64,000 bases of DNA from Sphingobacteruim zhuxiongii (GCF_009557615.1 NZ_CP045652.1:1116001-1180000), one strand, 5' to 3'. Positions 1-8,222 are shown, counted from the stretch's first letter. A program made the numbers and translations. Notes: generated by a model from the sequence alone, not told the origin.

Positions 1-150
1 GGGATGGAAGTGGAGCATGAACGTTTCGGATTTGGGAAAGTTATCAACCTCGAAGGGAATAAACCCGACATAAAAGCAACTATTTTTTTCAAAGAGTTGG
101 GACAGAAGCAATTGTTGCTTAAATTTGCCAAACTTAGAATAATAGAATAA
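1..150 (+). CDS. C-terminal end of a UvrD/PcrA-type DNA helicase (partial)
   Basis: The first 49 codons of the window are open and end in TAA at 148-150. The peptide contains HERFGFGKVINLEG and ends KLRIIE. It resembles the small Tudor-like C-terminal domain of UvrD/PcrA superfamily 1 helicases (bacterial versions often read H..FG.G.V..ieG). The motor domains lie outside the window, so the identification rests on this tail only. The family unwinds DNA in repair and replication. The next gene starts 55 bp downstream on the same strand. Confidence 0.7.
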   Translation, partial: GMEVEHERFGFGKVINLEGNKPDIKATIFFKELGQKQLLLKFAKLRIIE

Positions 151-205
151 TTCGTATATTACCATTAAAATAAAAGGACACTCTCGAGGTGTCACCCCAT
201 AACAT

Positions 206-934
206 ATGATTTTTGATTATAACAGTACAAGACCTAAGCTGATCCTAGCTGAATATGGTAGAAACGTACAAAATATGGTAGATTATATCTGCACATTAAC
301 AGATCGCGACGAAAGAAATCGTTTAGCACAAGTTGTTATCGATATGATGGGCGTATTGAATCCACACCTTCGCGACGTGTCAGATTTTAAACATAAGCTT
401 TGGGATCACCTATATATCATTTCCGATTTCAAAATTGACGTTGACTCTCCGTACCCTATTCCTAAGAAAGGAGAAATTCATCATAAGCCAGAGTCGCTAC
501 AATATCCAAACCACCCAATTCGTTTTAAACATTATGGTCATACAGTTGAGCAAATGATTAAAAAGGCGAAAGCACTTCCAACAGAAGAAGCTCGTGTTAA
601 GATGACGCTTGGTATTGCGAACTTTATGAAGATGGCTTATTTGACATGGAATAAAGATTCAGTGTCTGATGATCAGATTCTAGAAGATTTAAAAACACTA
701 TCGCAAGGCGAATTAGCTTTACCAGCGGATACAGTGCTAACGAAGTTAGACTTTAAAACACCGCCTCCAGGAAGCCGCGTGAAAACAGGTAGCGATAATC
801 GAAGCAGTTACAGCAATACTGGTTCGCATTCGAAAGGAAAAGGCTCTTTTCAACGAAATGACAATAATAAAGGCCGTACCTACAGCAACAATAACAACAA
901 TAACAACAAGCAAAATATTAAACGTAAAAAATAA
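206..934 (+). CDS. DUF4290 domain-containing protein
   Basis: A 242-residue protein whose first ~180 residues match the DUF4290 family of Bacteroidota, recognised from its N-terminal motif around NSTRPKLILAEYGRNVQNMV and the later HPIRFKHYGHTVEQMI. The family has no established function that I know of. Residues from about 190 to the end are low complexity, rich in Ser, Gly, Lys and Asn, with an AAC/AAT codon run near 885-915, so the tail is probably disordered and may bind nucleic acid; that is inference. No signal peptide or membrane segment is visible. It lies between a helicase and murA, and a terminator follows. Confidence 0.85.
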   Translation: MIFDYNSTRPKLILAEYGRNVQNMVDYICTLTDRDERNRLAQVVIDMMGVLNPHLRDVSDFKHKLWDHLYIISDFKIDVDSPYPIPKKGEIHHKPESLQYPNHPIRFKHYGHTVEQMIKKAKALPTEEARVKMTLGIANFMKMAYLTWNKDSVSDDQILEDLKTLSQGELALPADTVLTKLDFKTPPPGSRVKTGSDNRSSYSNTGSHSKGKGSFQRNDNNKGRTYSNNNNNNNKQNIKRKK

Positions 935-956
935 AAGAATACAACAAAATACTGAT

Positions 957-996
957 AAAAAGCAATGGTTAATTAAAAGACAACGATTGCTTTTTT
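957..996 (+). terminator. Rho-independent terminator after the DUF4290 gene
   Basis: The arm AAAAAGCAAT (957-966) pairs with ATTGCTTTTT (986-995). GTT/AAC extends the stem after one mismatch, and a T run follows. It ends 20 bp before murA, so murA must start from a very close promoter or by read-through. Confidence 0.7.
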
Positions 997-1015
997 GTTT
1001 TTGTAAGACTATACT

Positions 1016-2341
1016 ATGAATGCATTTGAAATCCGTGGTGGAAAGCCATTAAAAGGTGAGATTGTACCTCAAGGCGCGAAAAACGAAGCGCTTCAAATTA
1101 TTTCTGCAGTATTATTGACGGCAGAAAAGATGACCATCAGCAATATTCCAGATATTAAAGACGTAAATAAGCTTATCGATCTTCTGATCGCTTTGGGCGT
1201 TAAGGTCAATCGTTTAAATGAGGATACATACGAGTTTGAAGCTCGTGATATAAATATTGATTACTTCCAATCCGAAGAGTTTAAACGTAAGGGCGGAAGC
1301 TTACGTGGGTCTATTATGATCGTCGGTCCATTACTTGCGCGCTTCGGGAAAGCTGCAATCCCTAAACCAGGAGGAGATAAAATTGGACGTCGTCGTCTTG
1401 ATACTCACTTCTTGGGTTTTGAGAAATTGGGTGCTAAATTTGTCTATGACGCGGAGAAACATTTTTTTAATGTTGATGCGACAGAACTGAAAGGAACCTA
1501 TATTCTTTTAGACGAAGCCTCAGTAACAGGGACTGCAAACATCGTTATGGCGGCGGTACTTGCAAAGGGTACTACAACAATCTATAACGCTGCCTGTGAG
1601 CCTTATTTGCAGCAATTATGCAAGATGTTGAACCGTATGGGGGCGAAGATTTCCGGTATTGGATCAAATCTCTTGACAATTGAAGGGGTAGAAGTACTTG
1701 GAGGGACCTCGCATCGTATGCTTCCAGACATGATTGAAATTGGATCTTTTATAGGTTTAGCAGCAATGACTGGTTCAGAAATCACGATTAAGAACGTTTG
1801 CTTTAATGAATTGGGAATTATTCCGACCGTATTTTCACGTTTAGGAATTAAGTTTGAGTTGCGAGGAGACGATATATTTATCCCAGCTCAAGATAATTAT
1901 GAGATTGATACATTTATCGATGGGTCTATTTTAACGATTTCCGATGCTCCATGGCCAGGATTTACACCAGATTTATTAAGTATTGTGTTGGTTACAGCTA
2001 TTCAAGCAAAAGGAAATGTCTTAATACATCAGAAAATGTTTGAAAGCCGCTTATTCTTTGTCGATAAGTTGATTGATATGGGTGCCCAAATTATTTTATG
2101 CGACCCTCACCGTGCAACGGTAATCGGTTTAAATAAACAGCAAAGTCTACGCGGTATTGAGATGACATCGCCAGATATACGTGCAGGAGTTTCTTTGTTA
2201 ATTGCTGCTTTGTCTGCACAAGGAAAATCTGTAATCTATAATATCGAGCAGATTGAACGTGGTTATCAACATATTGAAGAACGATTGAAAGCACTGGGTG
2301 CAGATATTCGTCGTGTTGATGCGCAACCACTTGGTCACTAA
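1016..2341 (+). CDS. murA: UDP-N-acetylglucosamine 1-carboxyvinyltransferase MurA, Asp type
   Basis: A 441-residue enolpyruvyl transferase that adds enolpyruvate from PEP to UDP-GlcNAc in the cytoplasm, the first committed step of peptidoglycan synthesis. The N-terminal GGKPLKGEIVPQGAKNEAL with its catalytic-site Lys22 and Asn23 is typical, as is the loop SIMIVGPLLARFG. In the mobile loop the usual Cys (Cys115 of E. coli) is replaced by Asp121 (PKPGGDKIGRRRLDTHF). Asp at this site is known to keep activity and to prevent alkylation by fosfomycin. Length is near the usual 420-440. A second cell-wall gene cluster (mre/rod) and murI lie elsewhere in the window. Confidence 0.95.
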   Translation: MNAFEIRGGKPLKGEIVPQGAKNEALQIISAVLLTAEKMTISNIPDIKDVNKLIDLLIALGVKVNRLNEDTYEFEARDINIDYFQSEEFKRKGGSLRGSIMIVGPLLARFGKAAIPKPGGDKIGRRRLDTHFLGFEKLGAKFVYDAEKHFFNVDATELKGTYILLDEASVTGTANIVMAAVLAKGTTTIYNAACEPYLQQLCKMLNRMGAKISGIGSNLLTIEGVEVLGGTSHRMLPDMIEIGSFIGLAAMTGSEITIKNVCFNELGIIPTVFSRLGIKFELRGDDIFIPAQDNYEIDTFIDGSILTISDAPWPGFTPDLLSIVLVTAIQAKGNVLIHQKMFESRLFFVDKLIDMGAQIILCDPHRATVIGLNKQQSLRGIEMTSPDIRAGVSLLIAALSAQGKSVIYNIEQIERGYQHIEERLKALGADIRRVDAQPLGH

Positions 2342-2378
2342 GTAGATTGTCTGTTTAGTGTTAAATTATTGCTTAGAA

Positions 2379-2409
2379 TTTGGAAAACTTTCGTTGTCCT
2401 CTATTTTTG
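2379..2409 (+). promoter_or_regulatory. Bacteroidota-type promoter of the YceI gene
   Basis: TTTG at 2379-2382, a 19-nt spacer and TATTTTTG at 2402-2409 match the Bacteroidota -33/-7 consensus TTTG-N19-TAnnTTTG exactly. The start codon follows 29 nt later. Confidence 0.75.
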
Positions 2410-2438
2410 TATCAAATTTTAATGTTTAAACAAATAAA

Positions 2439-3077
2439 ATGAAAAAAATCACATTACTTTCAGCGATTGCAGCGCTAGTTCTTGCGTCATGTGCTGGAAA
2501 CCCAGAAGGAAAAAAAGCGGAAACAAAAGATTCAGTAGCAACTACAACAGACTCGTTAGCAGTAACTGGCGTAGCTTATACAGTTGATGCAGCAGCATCA
2601 AAAGTTGTTTGGACTGGTACTAAAGTGACTGGCAAGCATACAGGAACTGTAGCTATTAAATCTGGTACTATCAACGTTGAAAACGGATCAGTAACAGGTG
2701 GTAATTTCGTGTTAGATATGACTACGATCAGCTCTACAGATTTAGAAGGTGAATACAAAGAGAAATTAGACGGTCACTTGAAAGCTGATGACTTTTTTGG
2801 TGTAGCTACTCATCCTGAAGCTTCTTTCGCAATTACAGAAGTTAAACCAGGTACTGGTGCTGGCGATTTATCAGTTTCAGGTAACTTGACAATCAAAGGT
2901 GTAAGTAAAAATATTACATTCGATGCGAAGGTTGTTGAATCGACAGAAACAGGCGTTAAAGCAACTGCAAACTTCAACATCGTAAGAGCAGATTGGGGAG
3001 TAACTTATGAAGGTAAGTCTGACGATTTAATTTCAAAAGAAATCAACTTTGACGTTACTTTAGTAGCGAAAAAATAA
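2439..3077 (+). CDS. YceI-family lipoprotein
   Basis: A 212-residue protein with a lipoprotein signal (MKKITLLSAIAALVLASC, lipobox ending at Cys18), so it is predicted to be lipid-anchored in the envelope. A short Lys/Thr/Ser-rich linker follows, then a YceI domain from about residue 45 to the end, with the family features VVWTGTKVTGKHTGTV near the start, a HPEASFAIT strand and a C-terminal ADWGVTYEGKSDDLI. YceI proteins are lipocalin-like barrels that bind isoprenoid-type lipids; the ligand here is unknown. It has its own promoter and terminator, so it is probably a single-gene unit. Confidence 0.9.
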   Translation: MKKITLLSAIAALVLASCAGNPEGKKAETKDSVATTTDSLAVTGVAYTVDAAASKVVWTGTKVTGKHTGTVAIKSGTINVENGSVTGGNFVLDMTTISSTDLEGEYKEKLDGHLKADDFFGVATHPEASFAITEVKPGTGAGDLSVSGNLTIKGVSKNITFDAKVVESTETGVKATANFNIVRADWGVTYEGKSDDLISKEINFDVTLVAKK

Positions 3078-3097
3078 TATTCTATTTTAGTTTTTCG

Positions 3098-3130
3098 AAG
3101 CCTCTGGTCTCTGATCAGAGGCTTTTTTTT
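3098..3130 (+). terminator. Rho-independent terminator after the YceI gene
   Basis: AAGCCTCTG (3098-3106) pairs with CAGAGGCTT (3116-3124), followed by eight T residues from 3123. Confidence 0.85.
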
Positions 3131-3211
3131 GTGTATTGCTAAAGAATATTTAATCGTTTCGTCGCTTAAATTGTATAGTGCAGGCTTAGATAGAATTTGT
3201 AATTTTGTGAC

Positions 3212-3685
3212 ATGAAGATTAGCCTAATATGTATTGGTAAAACCGATGATAAGTATATTGAACAGGGTATCGAGATCTACACCAAGCGATTGAAACATTA
3301 CTGTAATTTTCAGATCATTGTAATTCCTGATATAAAGAATGTAAAAAATCTAACCGAGGCGCAGCAAAAAGAAAAGGAATCACAATTGATCCTTAAAAAT
3401 ATAAGTAATCAAGATTACGTTATGTTACTGGATGAGCGAGGTAAAGAATATTCTTCAATAGAGTTTTCATCTTTTTTAGAGAAGCAAATGGTCGGAAGTG
3501 TTGCACATATCGTATTGGTAATAGGCGGTCCCTATGGCTTCGATCAACAAGTCTACGATCGTGCAAATGCAAAGTTGTCTTTGTCTAGAATGACTTTTTC
3601 TCATCAGATGGTACGCTTGTTCTTTGTAGAACAATTATATCGAGCACATACGATTATGCGTGGTGAGCCTTACCATCATGAATAA
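3212..3685 (+). CDS. rlmH: 23S rRNA (pseudouridine-1915-N3)-methyltransferase RlmH
   Basis: A 157-residue SPOUT methyltransferase of normal length for RlmH, which methylates pseudouridine 1915 in helix 69 of 23S rRNA using S-adenosylmethionine. The family landmarks are visible: MLLDERGKEYSS, the cofactor-binding VIGGPYGFDQQVY, and the C-terminal SRMTFSHQMVRLFFVEQLYRA ending in HHE. A -7-like element TAATTTTG lies at 3200-3207, only five nucleotides before the ATG, which suggests a very short leader. A small membrane-protein gene follows on the same strand. Confidence 0.95.
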   Translation: MKISLICIGKTDDKYIEQGIEIYTKRLKHYCNFQIIVIPDIKNVKNLTEAQQKEKESQLILKNISNQDYVMLLDERGKEYSSIEFSSFLEKQMVGSVAHIVLVIGGPYGFDQQVYDRANAKLSLSRMTFSHQMVRLFFVEQLYRAHTIMRGEPYHHE

Positions 3686-3737
3686 TTTTATGTATTTTTA
3701 ATGTTAAAAGCATCATCTATTAAAGAAGGAGGATAAA

Positions 3738-3869
3738 ATGGATTTAGATAAATTTAAAAGAGAATATAAATATAAAAGCCAAGAGGGCGCACATGGTGCG
3801 GATATGAATAAATGGATTATCATCATTGGTGGTGCACTGGTCGTTTTATTGGCTTATCTGTTTACCTAA
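3738..3869 (+). CDS. Small single-pass membrane protein, 43 residues
   Basis: This short gene starts with ATG at 3738 and is preceded by a strong Shine-Dalgarno sequence AAGGAGG (3726-3732), unusual in this window. The protein has a charged N-terminal half (MDLDKFKREYKYKSQEGAHG) and one hydrophobic helix (WIIIIGGALVVLLAYLF, residues 26-42), so it is probably an inner-membrane peptide with N-terminus in the cytoplasm. A terminator follows 25 bp after the stop. I do not recognise the family. It sits just after rlmH, but co-transcription is not shown. The ribosome-binding site, the ORF and the terminator together make it likely real. Confidence 0.7.
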   Translation: MDLDKFKREYKYKSQEGAHGADMNKWIIIIGGALVVLLAYLFT

Positions 3870-3894
3870 GCGTATTGGAATATTGATAGAAGAG

Positions 3895-3919
3895 AGGTGG
3901 CTTGTAGCTGCCTTTTTTT
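3895..3919 (+). terminator. Rho-independent terminator after the small membrane protein gene
   Basis: AGGTGGC (3895-3901) pairs with GCTGCCT (3907-3913) through two wobble pairs, followed by a run of T residues. Confidence 0.6.
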
Positions 3920-3930
3920 ATGAAATAAAT

Positions 3931-3955
3931 AAGGCGATACGGGGAGTATCGCCTT
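3931..3955 (-). terminator. Stem-loop, probable terminator of the NUDIX gene
   Basis: A perfect 10-bp stem AAGGCGATAC (3931-3940) / GTATCGCCTT (3946-3955) with a 5-nt loop. Read on the minus strand it is followed by TATTTATTT. It lies about 135 bp after the NUDIX stop codon, so the assignment is moderate. Confidence 0.5.
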
Positions 3956-4090
3956 AAAATCACACTAACTATTAATAAAACCCTATAGAACTAGGTGTTT
4001 TCAAAACGTAGATCAGAAATCATCTCTCTGACCTACTGTAAAAGTAAAAACCTTTTATTATAAAATCAAATAAAAGTTGCAACATTTATA

Positions 4091-4552
4091 TTATAATTCA
4101 ATTTTGTCAACTGTTTTTAAAAATTCAACCCACGCAACTTGGTCAGTTTTAAAGGTTAAGTCCTCAGACTTTAGTTTATCTACGGGGATCAATCTGAACG
4201 ATTGTAGCTTACCCTCCACGCTTTTTTCGGTAAAATCGAATTTTTTTGTCTTAATGTTTAATTCAACTTTATTAATAGGATTTACTTGATAATAAATAGA
4301 AATAATTTGACTATCATTAAAACTTGATTTTTCCCAAAAATCCGTTGTGTAAATATGCTTTAGCACCTCCACTTCGAGTCCAGTTTCCTCCATATACTCA
4401 CGTTTTAATGCATCGAGTAAGCCTTCTCCGTACTCTAATCCACCACCTGGAAACTTCGTAAAAGAAACGTTCTCCGTTCGTTCATCACTGATCAAAACTT
4501 CTCCTTGCTCATTGACCAGAATACCGTATACTCTTACATTAAATAAATACAT
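4091..4552 (-). CDS. NUDIX hydrolase
   Basis: A 153-residue protein with a complete Nudix box (GGGLEYGEGLLDALKREYMEETGL: G-x5-E-x7-REYxEExGL), the Mg-binding loop that hydrolyses nucleoside diphosphates linked to another group. The N-terminus reads YLFNVRVYGILVNEQGEVLISDE, the usual first strands of the fold. The substrate cannot be told from the sequence. No signal peptide is present, so it is cytoplasmic. It points toward the rlmH unit; the next minus-strand gene upstream has its own terminator. Confidence 0.9.
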   Translation of the reverse strand: MYLFNVRVYGILVNEQGEVLISDERTENVSFTKFPGGGLEYGEGLLDALKREYMEETGLEVEVLKHIYTTDFWEKSSFNDSQIISIYYQVNPINKVELNIKTKKFDFTEKSVEGKLQSFRLIPVDKLKSEDLTFKTDQVAWVEFLKTVDKIEL

Positions 4553-4613
4553 TCTTAAAAAATATGATTTTAAATATTAATAAATTATTCAGCGAGTTTA
4601 TTTCATTTGAAAA

Positions 4614-4648
4614 TGGCCAAGAATAGTCGGGAAACTGATTCTTAGCCA
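4614..4648 (-). terminator. Terminator after the hypothetical gene at 4660-5397
   Basis: Arms TGGCCAAGAAT (4614-4624) and ATTCTTAGCCA (4638-4648) pair with one mismatch. On the minus strand the hairpin is followed by TTTTC. It lies 12 bp after the stop codon. Confidence 0.6.
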
Positions 4649-4659
4649 ATTGAAATCTT

Positions 4660-5397
4660 CTATAATAATTCGAATCCCGATGGAATCGCATCTTCATCCA
4701 TACCAACAATAGAATAATGTCTTGGAAGGAACCAAGAAATACTATTCATTGCCGTCTGATAGTCCTTTTCGTTTGCAAAATTCTTTGGAGTCACATTTAT
4801 AACAAGATCTTGAGAAACCTTGTCTTCATCCTCATAGTTTCTAGCAATCAACATAACCTTCGGTATTTTAACTCCGTTATAGGCTAGGAATTCACGTAGT
4901 TGTTGACGAATAAAAGCCGGTAGAATTGCCTCCGAAGGCTGACCTACGAGTACTTGTTCGTCTTTTCCAATTGCGAAATTTCCCGTGTTTTCAGAAAAGA
5001 GATGTTCGTCTGTGTAAAACTCATTATTGATCTGTAGATTGGCTAAATCTCCATAAGTAAAAATCCAATCTGGGTTTGGCTTGTGGGCATTGATAGATAC
5101 ACCAAAGCCATTTCCTAAAATGGTTTGTAATTTATGTTTGATTACGAAGGCTTGAAAATTTTCACCTTCTTCAATCGTTTTTAAGTTGAAATAAGGGAAT
5201 CCATCGTTGCTCATAATGACTTCTGGTTCGCCAACTTTTAAGTTCGCCTCATCGATTGCAAATAGAAAATCAGCAATCCACTTCGAGTCTCTATCTTCTA
5301 AAGCGGTTTCCATTAAATTATTTAATACGATTGTCTTTTCTAAATCGCCTAAATTTCCTGCTCCCGCGCTAGCATCAAAAAAATGTATCGTGCTCAT
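4660..5397 (-). CDS. Hypothetical protein, 245 residues
   Basis: I do not recognise this family. The protein is acidic, has no signal peptide or membrane helix and starts STIHFFDASAGAGNLGDLEKTI. It contains alternating strands and helices with a conserved-looking central part (GVSINAHKPNPDWIFTYGDL) and ends MDEDAIPSGFELL. The look is that of a soluble cytoplasmic alpha/beta protein. It is transcribed away from the fused E1 gene, with 138 bp between the two starts. A terminator follows. Nothing in the context gives a function. Confidence 0.75.
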   Translation of the reverse strand: MSTIHFFDASAGAGNLGDLEKTIVLNNLMETALEDRDSKWIADFLFAIDEANLKVGEPEVIMSNDGFPYFNLKTIEEGENFQAFVIKHKLQTILGNGFGVSINAHKPNPDWIFTYGDLANLQINNEFYTDEHLFSENTGNFAIGKDEQVLVGQPSEAILPAFIRQQLREFLAYNGVKIPKVMLIARNYEDEDKVSQDLVINVTPKNFANEKDYQTAMNSISWFLPRHYSIVGMDEDAIPSGFELL

Positions 5398-5535
5398 ATA
5401 AAAATAAAATACGGCTAAAAGTACTGAATATTGGATAAAAGAAAGACCATCGAGGCAATTTTCCTTTGTTTTCCCCGATATACGCTAAGATTAACGGGTT
5501 AAATTTAGTACTTTTGTTAAAAAACAAACGCATAG

Positions 5536-7953
5536 ATGTCAGAAACAAATACGACACGACCAGTGCAGTTTAACTCAGCTAAAATGAGCTTCGAGGAGTT
5601 CCGTGAATTGCTGATTGCCGATTATAAACTAGCTGTACAAAGCCGTTTTGTTAGTCTACTTGGAAGGAAAGAAGTCCTTACAGGGAAGGCTAAATTTGGT
5701 ATTTTTGGTGATGGTAAAGAGCTTGCTCAAATTGCTTTAGCAAAAGTGTTTAAACCTGGAGACTGGCGTTCCGGATATTACAGAGATCAAACGTTAGCCT
5801 TTGCTTTGAAAATGAGCTCAGTCTATCATTTCTTTTCGCAACTGTATGCAAATCCTACTTTAGAAGCCGATACATCCTCTGCCGGTAGGCAGATGGTTGC
5901 CCATTTCGCGACGCCCTTGTTGGACGAAGATGGGGAATGGATTGATCAGACACAGCAATACAACTCCGTGTCGGATGTTTCCACCACTGGAGGGCAAATG
6001 TCACGCATCCTTGGACTTGGACTTGCCTCTAAGCTGTATAAGGATAATCCTAATCTTTCTCACCGTACAAAGTTCTCCAAAGAAGGGACGGAAGTTGTTT
6101 TCTGTACCATCGGGAATGCAGCAACGTCTGAAGGTGTATTTTGGGAAACTGTGAATGCAGCTGGCGTTAAACAAATTCCGATCGTTATCTCTATTTGGGA
6201 TGATGGTTACGGGATTTCTGTTCCTAATGAAGTGCAAACGACCAAGGGAGATATTTCCTCCGTACTACGAGGCTTTCAACGTGACGAAGCAGGGGCAGGA
6301 TATGAGATCTTCCGTGTAAAGGGTTGGGATTATGCCGGACTTTGTGAGGTGTATGAGAAAGCCGCAGAGTATGCAAGAAATGAACATCAACCTTGTATTG
6401 TTCATGTAACAGATATTACACAACCTCAAGGTCATTCGACCTCAGGCTCCCATGAAAGGTATAAAGATTCTGACCGACTAAACTGGGAGACAGAATTTGA
6501 TTGTAACAAGCGCATGCGCGACTGGCTATTAGATTCTGGTCTAGCTTCTGATGATGAATTGAAGGAAATCGAGACAGAAATGAAAGATTTTGTTCGTCAG
6601 GAACAAAAACGAGCCTGGTCAGATTACCGAAAAACTCTTCAAGTCGACTTAGATGAAGCCATTCTATTGCTCGAGAAGCTAAATCACCATGCTGTTGAAT
6701 TGCCTTTGAAGACCTTGTTGTCATTAACTGACTTGTCTTTAAAAGAGGTTTATGTCAATGTGCGTCGAGTGATTCGTGACCTAAGAGGAATCGAACTTGA
6801 AGGTAAAGCGGAGCTTTTGGCTTGGTACCAAGAGAAGAAAGAGGTTAATCATAGCCGCTTTAATGATAAGCTATTTAACGATACTAAATATTCGCCTTTA
6901 AAGGTTGAACGAATTGAGCCTGCTATCGATGATGATTCTACAATAGTCGATGGTCGTGAAGTGCTAAATGCTTGCTTTAAAGCAAACTTTGAACGAGACG
7001 CTCGATTAATTGCTTTTGGTGAAGATGTAGGTAAGATTGGCGATGTTAACCAAGGTTTTGCTGGATTGCAGGAGATCTTTGGTTCACAACGAATCTTTGA
7101 TACTGGAATTCGTGAATCGGCAATTATCGGTAAAGGATTGGGCTTAGCGATACGCGGTTTCAGACCTATTGCGGAGATTCAGTATTTAGATTATTTAATT
7201 TACGCGATGCCAGTATTAAGTGATGATTTAGCTAGTTTAAGTTATCGCACTAAAGGACGTCAGAAAGCACCGCTGATTGTTCGTACACGTGGACATCGAT
7301 TGGAGGGGATTTGGCACTCAGGGTCGCCTATGTCCGTACTCCTAGGCGGATTACGTGGTCTGCATATTTGTGTGCCAAGAAATATGACGCAAGCAGCAGG
7401 TATGTACAATACTTTGTTGAAAGGTGATGAACCAGCGTTAGTAATTGAGTGCTTAAATGGGTATCGTCTGAAAGAGAAAATGCCACATAACGTCGGTGAA
7501 TTTACAGTGCCGATTGGAAAGGCTGAATTACTTCGTGAAGGTGCTGATATTACTGTTGTATCCTATGGTTCTACATTACGTATAGTCCAAGAAGCAGCAT
7601 TAGAACTTGAGAAATTAGGCATATCAATCGAGATAATCGATGCGCAATGTCTGTCTCCATTTGATCAAGATCATCTTTGCAAAAGTTCACTAGAAAAGAC
7701 AAACCGTTTACTCATCGTTGATGAAGACTTCCCTGGCGGGGCCTCATCGTATATATTACACGAAATATTGGAAGTTCAAGGTGGATATTATCTATTAGAT
7801 AGCCAACCTAGAACACTTACTGCAAAACCTCATCGCGCACCATATGGCTCTGATGGTGATTATTTCACCAAGCCAGCGGTAGACGATGTTGTCGAAGCAG
7901 CCTATAAAATCATGACGGATAGTAAACCAAATGATTATCCGGCATTGTATTAA
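5536..7953 (+). CDS. Fused alpha/beta E1 component of a 2-oxoacid dehydrogenase complex
   Basis: An 805-residue fusion. Residues ~20-350 are a thiamine-diphosphate E1 alpha domain, ~470-805 a transketolase-type E1 beta domain with C-terminal (LRIVQEAALELEKLGISIEIIDAQCLSPFD). Such fusions in Bacteroidota are usually annotated as branched-chain 2-oxoacid dehydrogenase E1, decarboxylating keto acids from Val, Leu and Ile and passing the acyl group to a lipoyl E2. The diphosphate motif is unusual: GNA at 193-195 in place of GDG, and DDGYGIS at 222-228 in place of NNGYAIS. E2 and E3 are not adjacent. A -7-like TACTTTTG lies at 5509-5516, and a strong terminator follows. Exact substrate is uncertain. 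Confidence 0.88.
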   Translation: MSETNTTRPVQFNSAKMSFEEFRELLIADYKLAVQSRFVSLLGRKEVLTGKAKFGIFGDGKELAQIALAKVFKPGDWRSGYYRDQTLAFALKMSSVYHFFSQLYANPTLEADTSSAGRQMVAHFATPLLDEDGEWIDQTQQYNSVSDVSTTGGQMSRILGLGLASKLYKDNPNLSHRTKFSKEGTEVVFCTIGNAATSEGVFWETVNAAGVKQIPIVISIWDDGYGISVPNEVQTTKGDISSVLRGFQRDEAGAGYEIFRVKGWDYAGLCEVYEKAAEYARNEHQPCIVHVTDITQPQGHSTSGSHERYKDSDRLNWETEFDCNKRMRDWLLDSGLASDDELKEIETEMKDFVRQEQKRAWSDYRKTLQVDLDEAILLLEKLNHHAVELPLKTLLSLTDLSLKEVYVNVRRVIRDLRGIELEGKAELLAWYQEKKEVNHSRFNDKLFNDTKYSPLKVERIEPAIDDDSTIVDGREVLNACFKANFERDARLIAFGEDVGKIGDVNQGFAGLQEIFGSQRIFDTGIRESAIIGKGLGLAIRGFRPIAEIQYLDYLIYAMPVLSDDLASLSYRTKGRQKAPLIVRTRGHRLEGIWHSGSPMSVLLGGLRGLHICVPRNMTQAAGMYNTLLKGDEPALVIECLNGYRLKEKMPHNVGEFTVPIGKAELLREGADITVVSYGSTLRIVQEAALELEKLGISIEIIDAQCLSPFDQDHLCKSSLEKTNRLLIVDEDFPGGASSYILHEILEVQGGYYLLDSQPRTLTAKPHRAPYGSDGDYFTKPAVDDVVEAAYKIMTDSKPNDYPALY

Positions 7954-7975
7954 CGTACATTAATGTTATTAATTG

Positions 7976-8005
7976 AAAAGCCTGTTCAAACGAACAGGCT
8001 TTTTT
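7976..8005 (+). terminator. Rho-independent terminator of the fused E1 gene
   Basis: AAAAGCCTGTTC (7976-7987) pairs with GAACAGGCTTTT (7992-8003) around a 4-nt loop, with further T residues. Confidence 0.9.
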
Positions 8006-8066
8006 GTTGTGTTTTCAATCCATTTGGCCTACACCTTCATCGGTACTCAAGCCTATTTTTGTACGA

Positions 8067-8132
8067 TTCATGGGTTATGCTATGCTTAAGGTAGGGCTAA
8101 GGTAGGCTTGAGCTATGAAAGATCCGTGACCA
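8067..8132 (+). repeat. Degenerate 11-nt-period array (copy 1)
   Basis: Cut into 11-nt units the stretch reads TTCATGGGTTA, TGCTATGCTTA, AGGTAGGGCTA, AGGTAGGCTTG, AGCTATGAAAG and so on. The first unit is identical to the first unit of the array at 29328, where the following units also begin AGGTA. It lies in the gap between two terminators and codes for nothing I can support. Confidence 0.55.
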
Positions 8133-8163
8133 TCATGTTTTGTTACTTGCCGGTATAAAAACA

Positions 8164-8196
8164 AAATGCTGTATCGAGGTATTCGATACAGCATTT
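8164..8196 (-). terminator. Terminator of the aromatic operon (after the ROK gene)
   Basis: A perfect 14-bp stem AAATGCTGTATCGA (8164-8177) / TCGATACAGCATTT (8183-8196) with a 5-nt loop. On the minus strand it runs into TTTTGTTTTT. It lies 27 bp past the ROK stop codon. Confidence 0.85.
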
Positions 8197-8222
8197 AAAA
8201 GTCTTAAGCTAAATTATTGCGC

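Noticed and set aside
885..915. AAC/AAT run as a functional DNA repeat
   Set aside because: It is inside the DUF4290 frame and simply encodes the Asn-rich tail.
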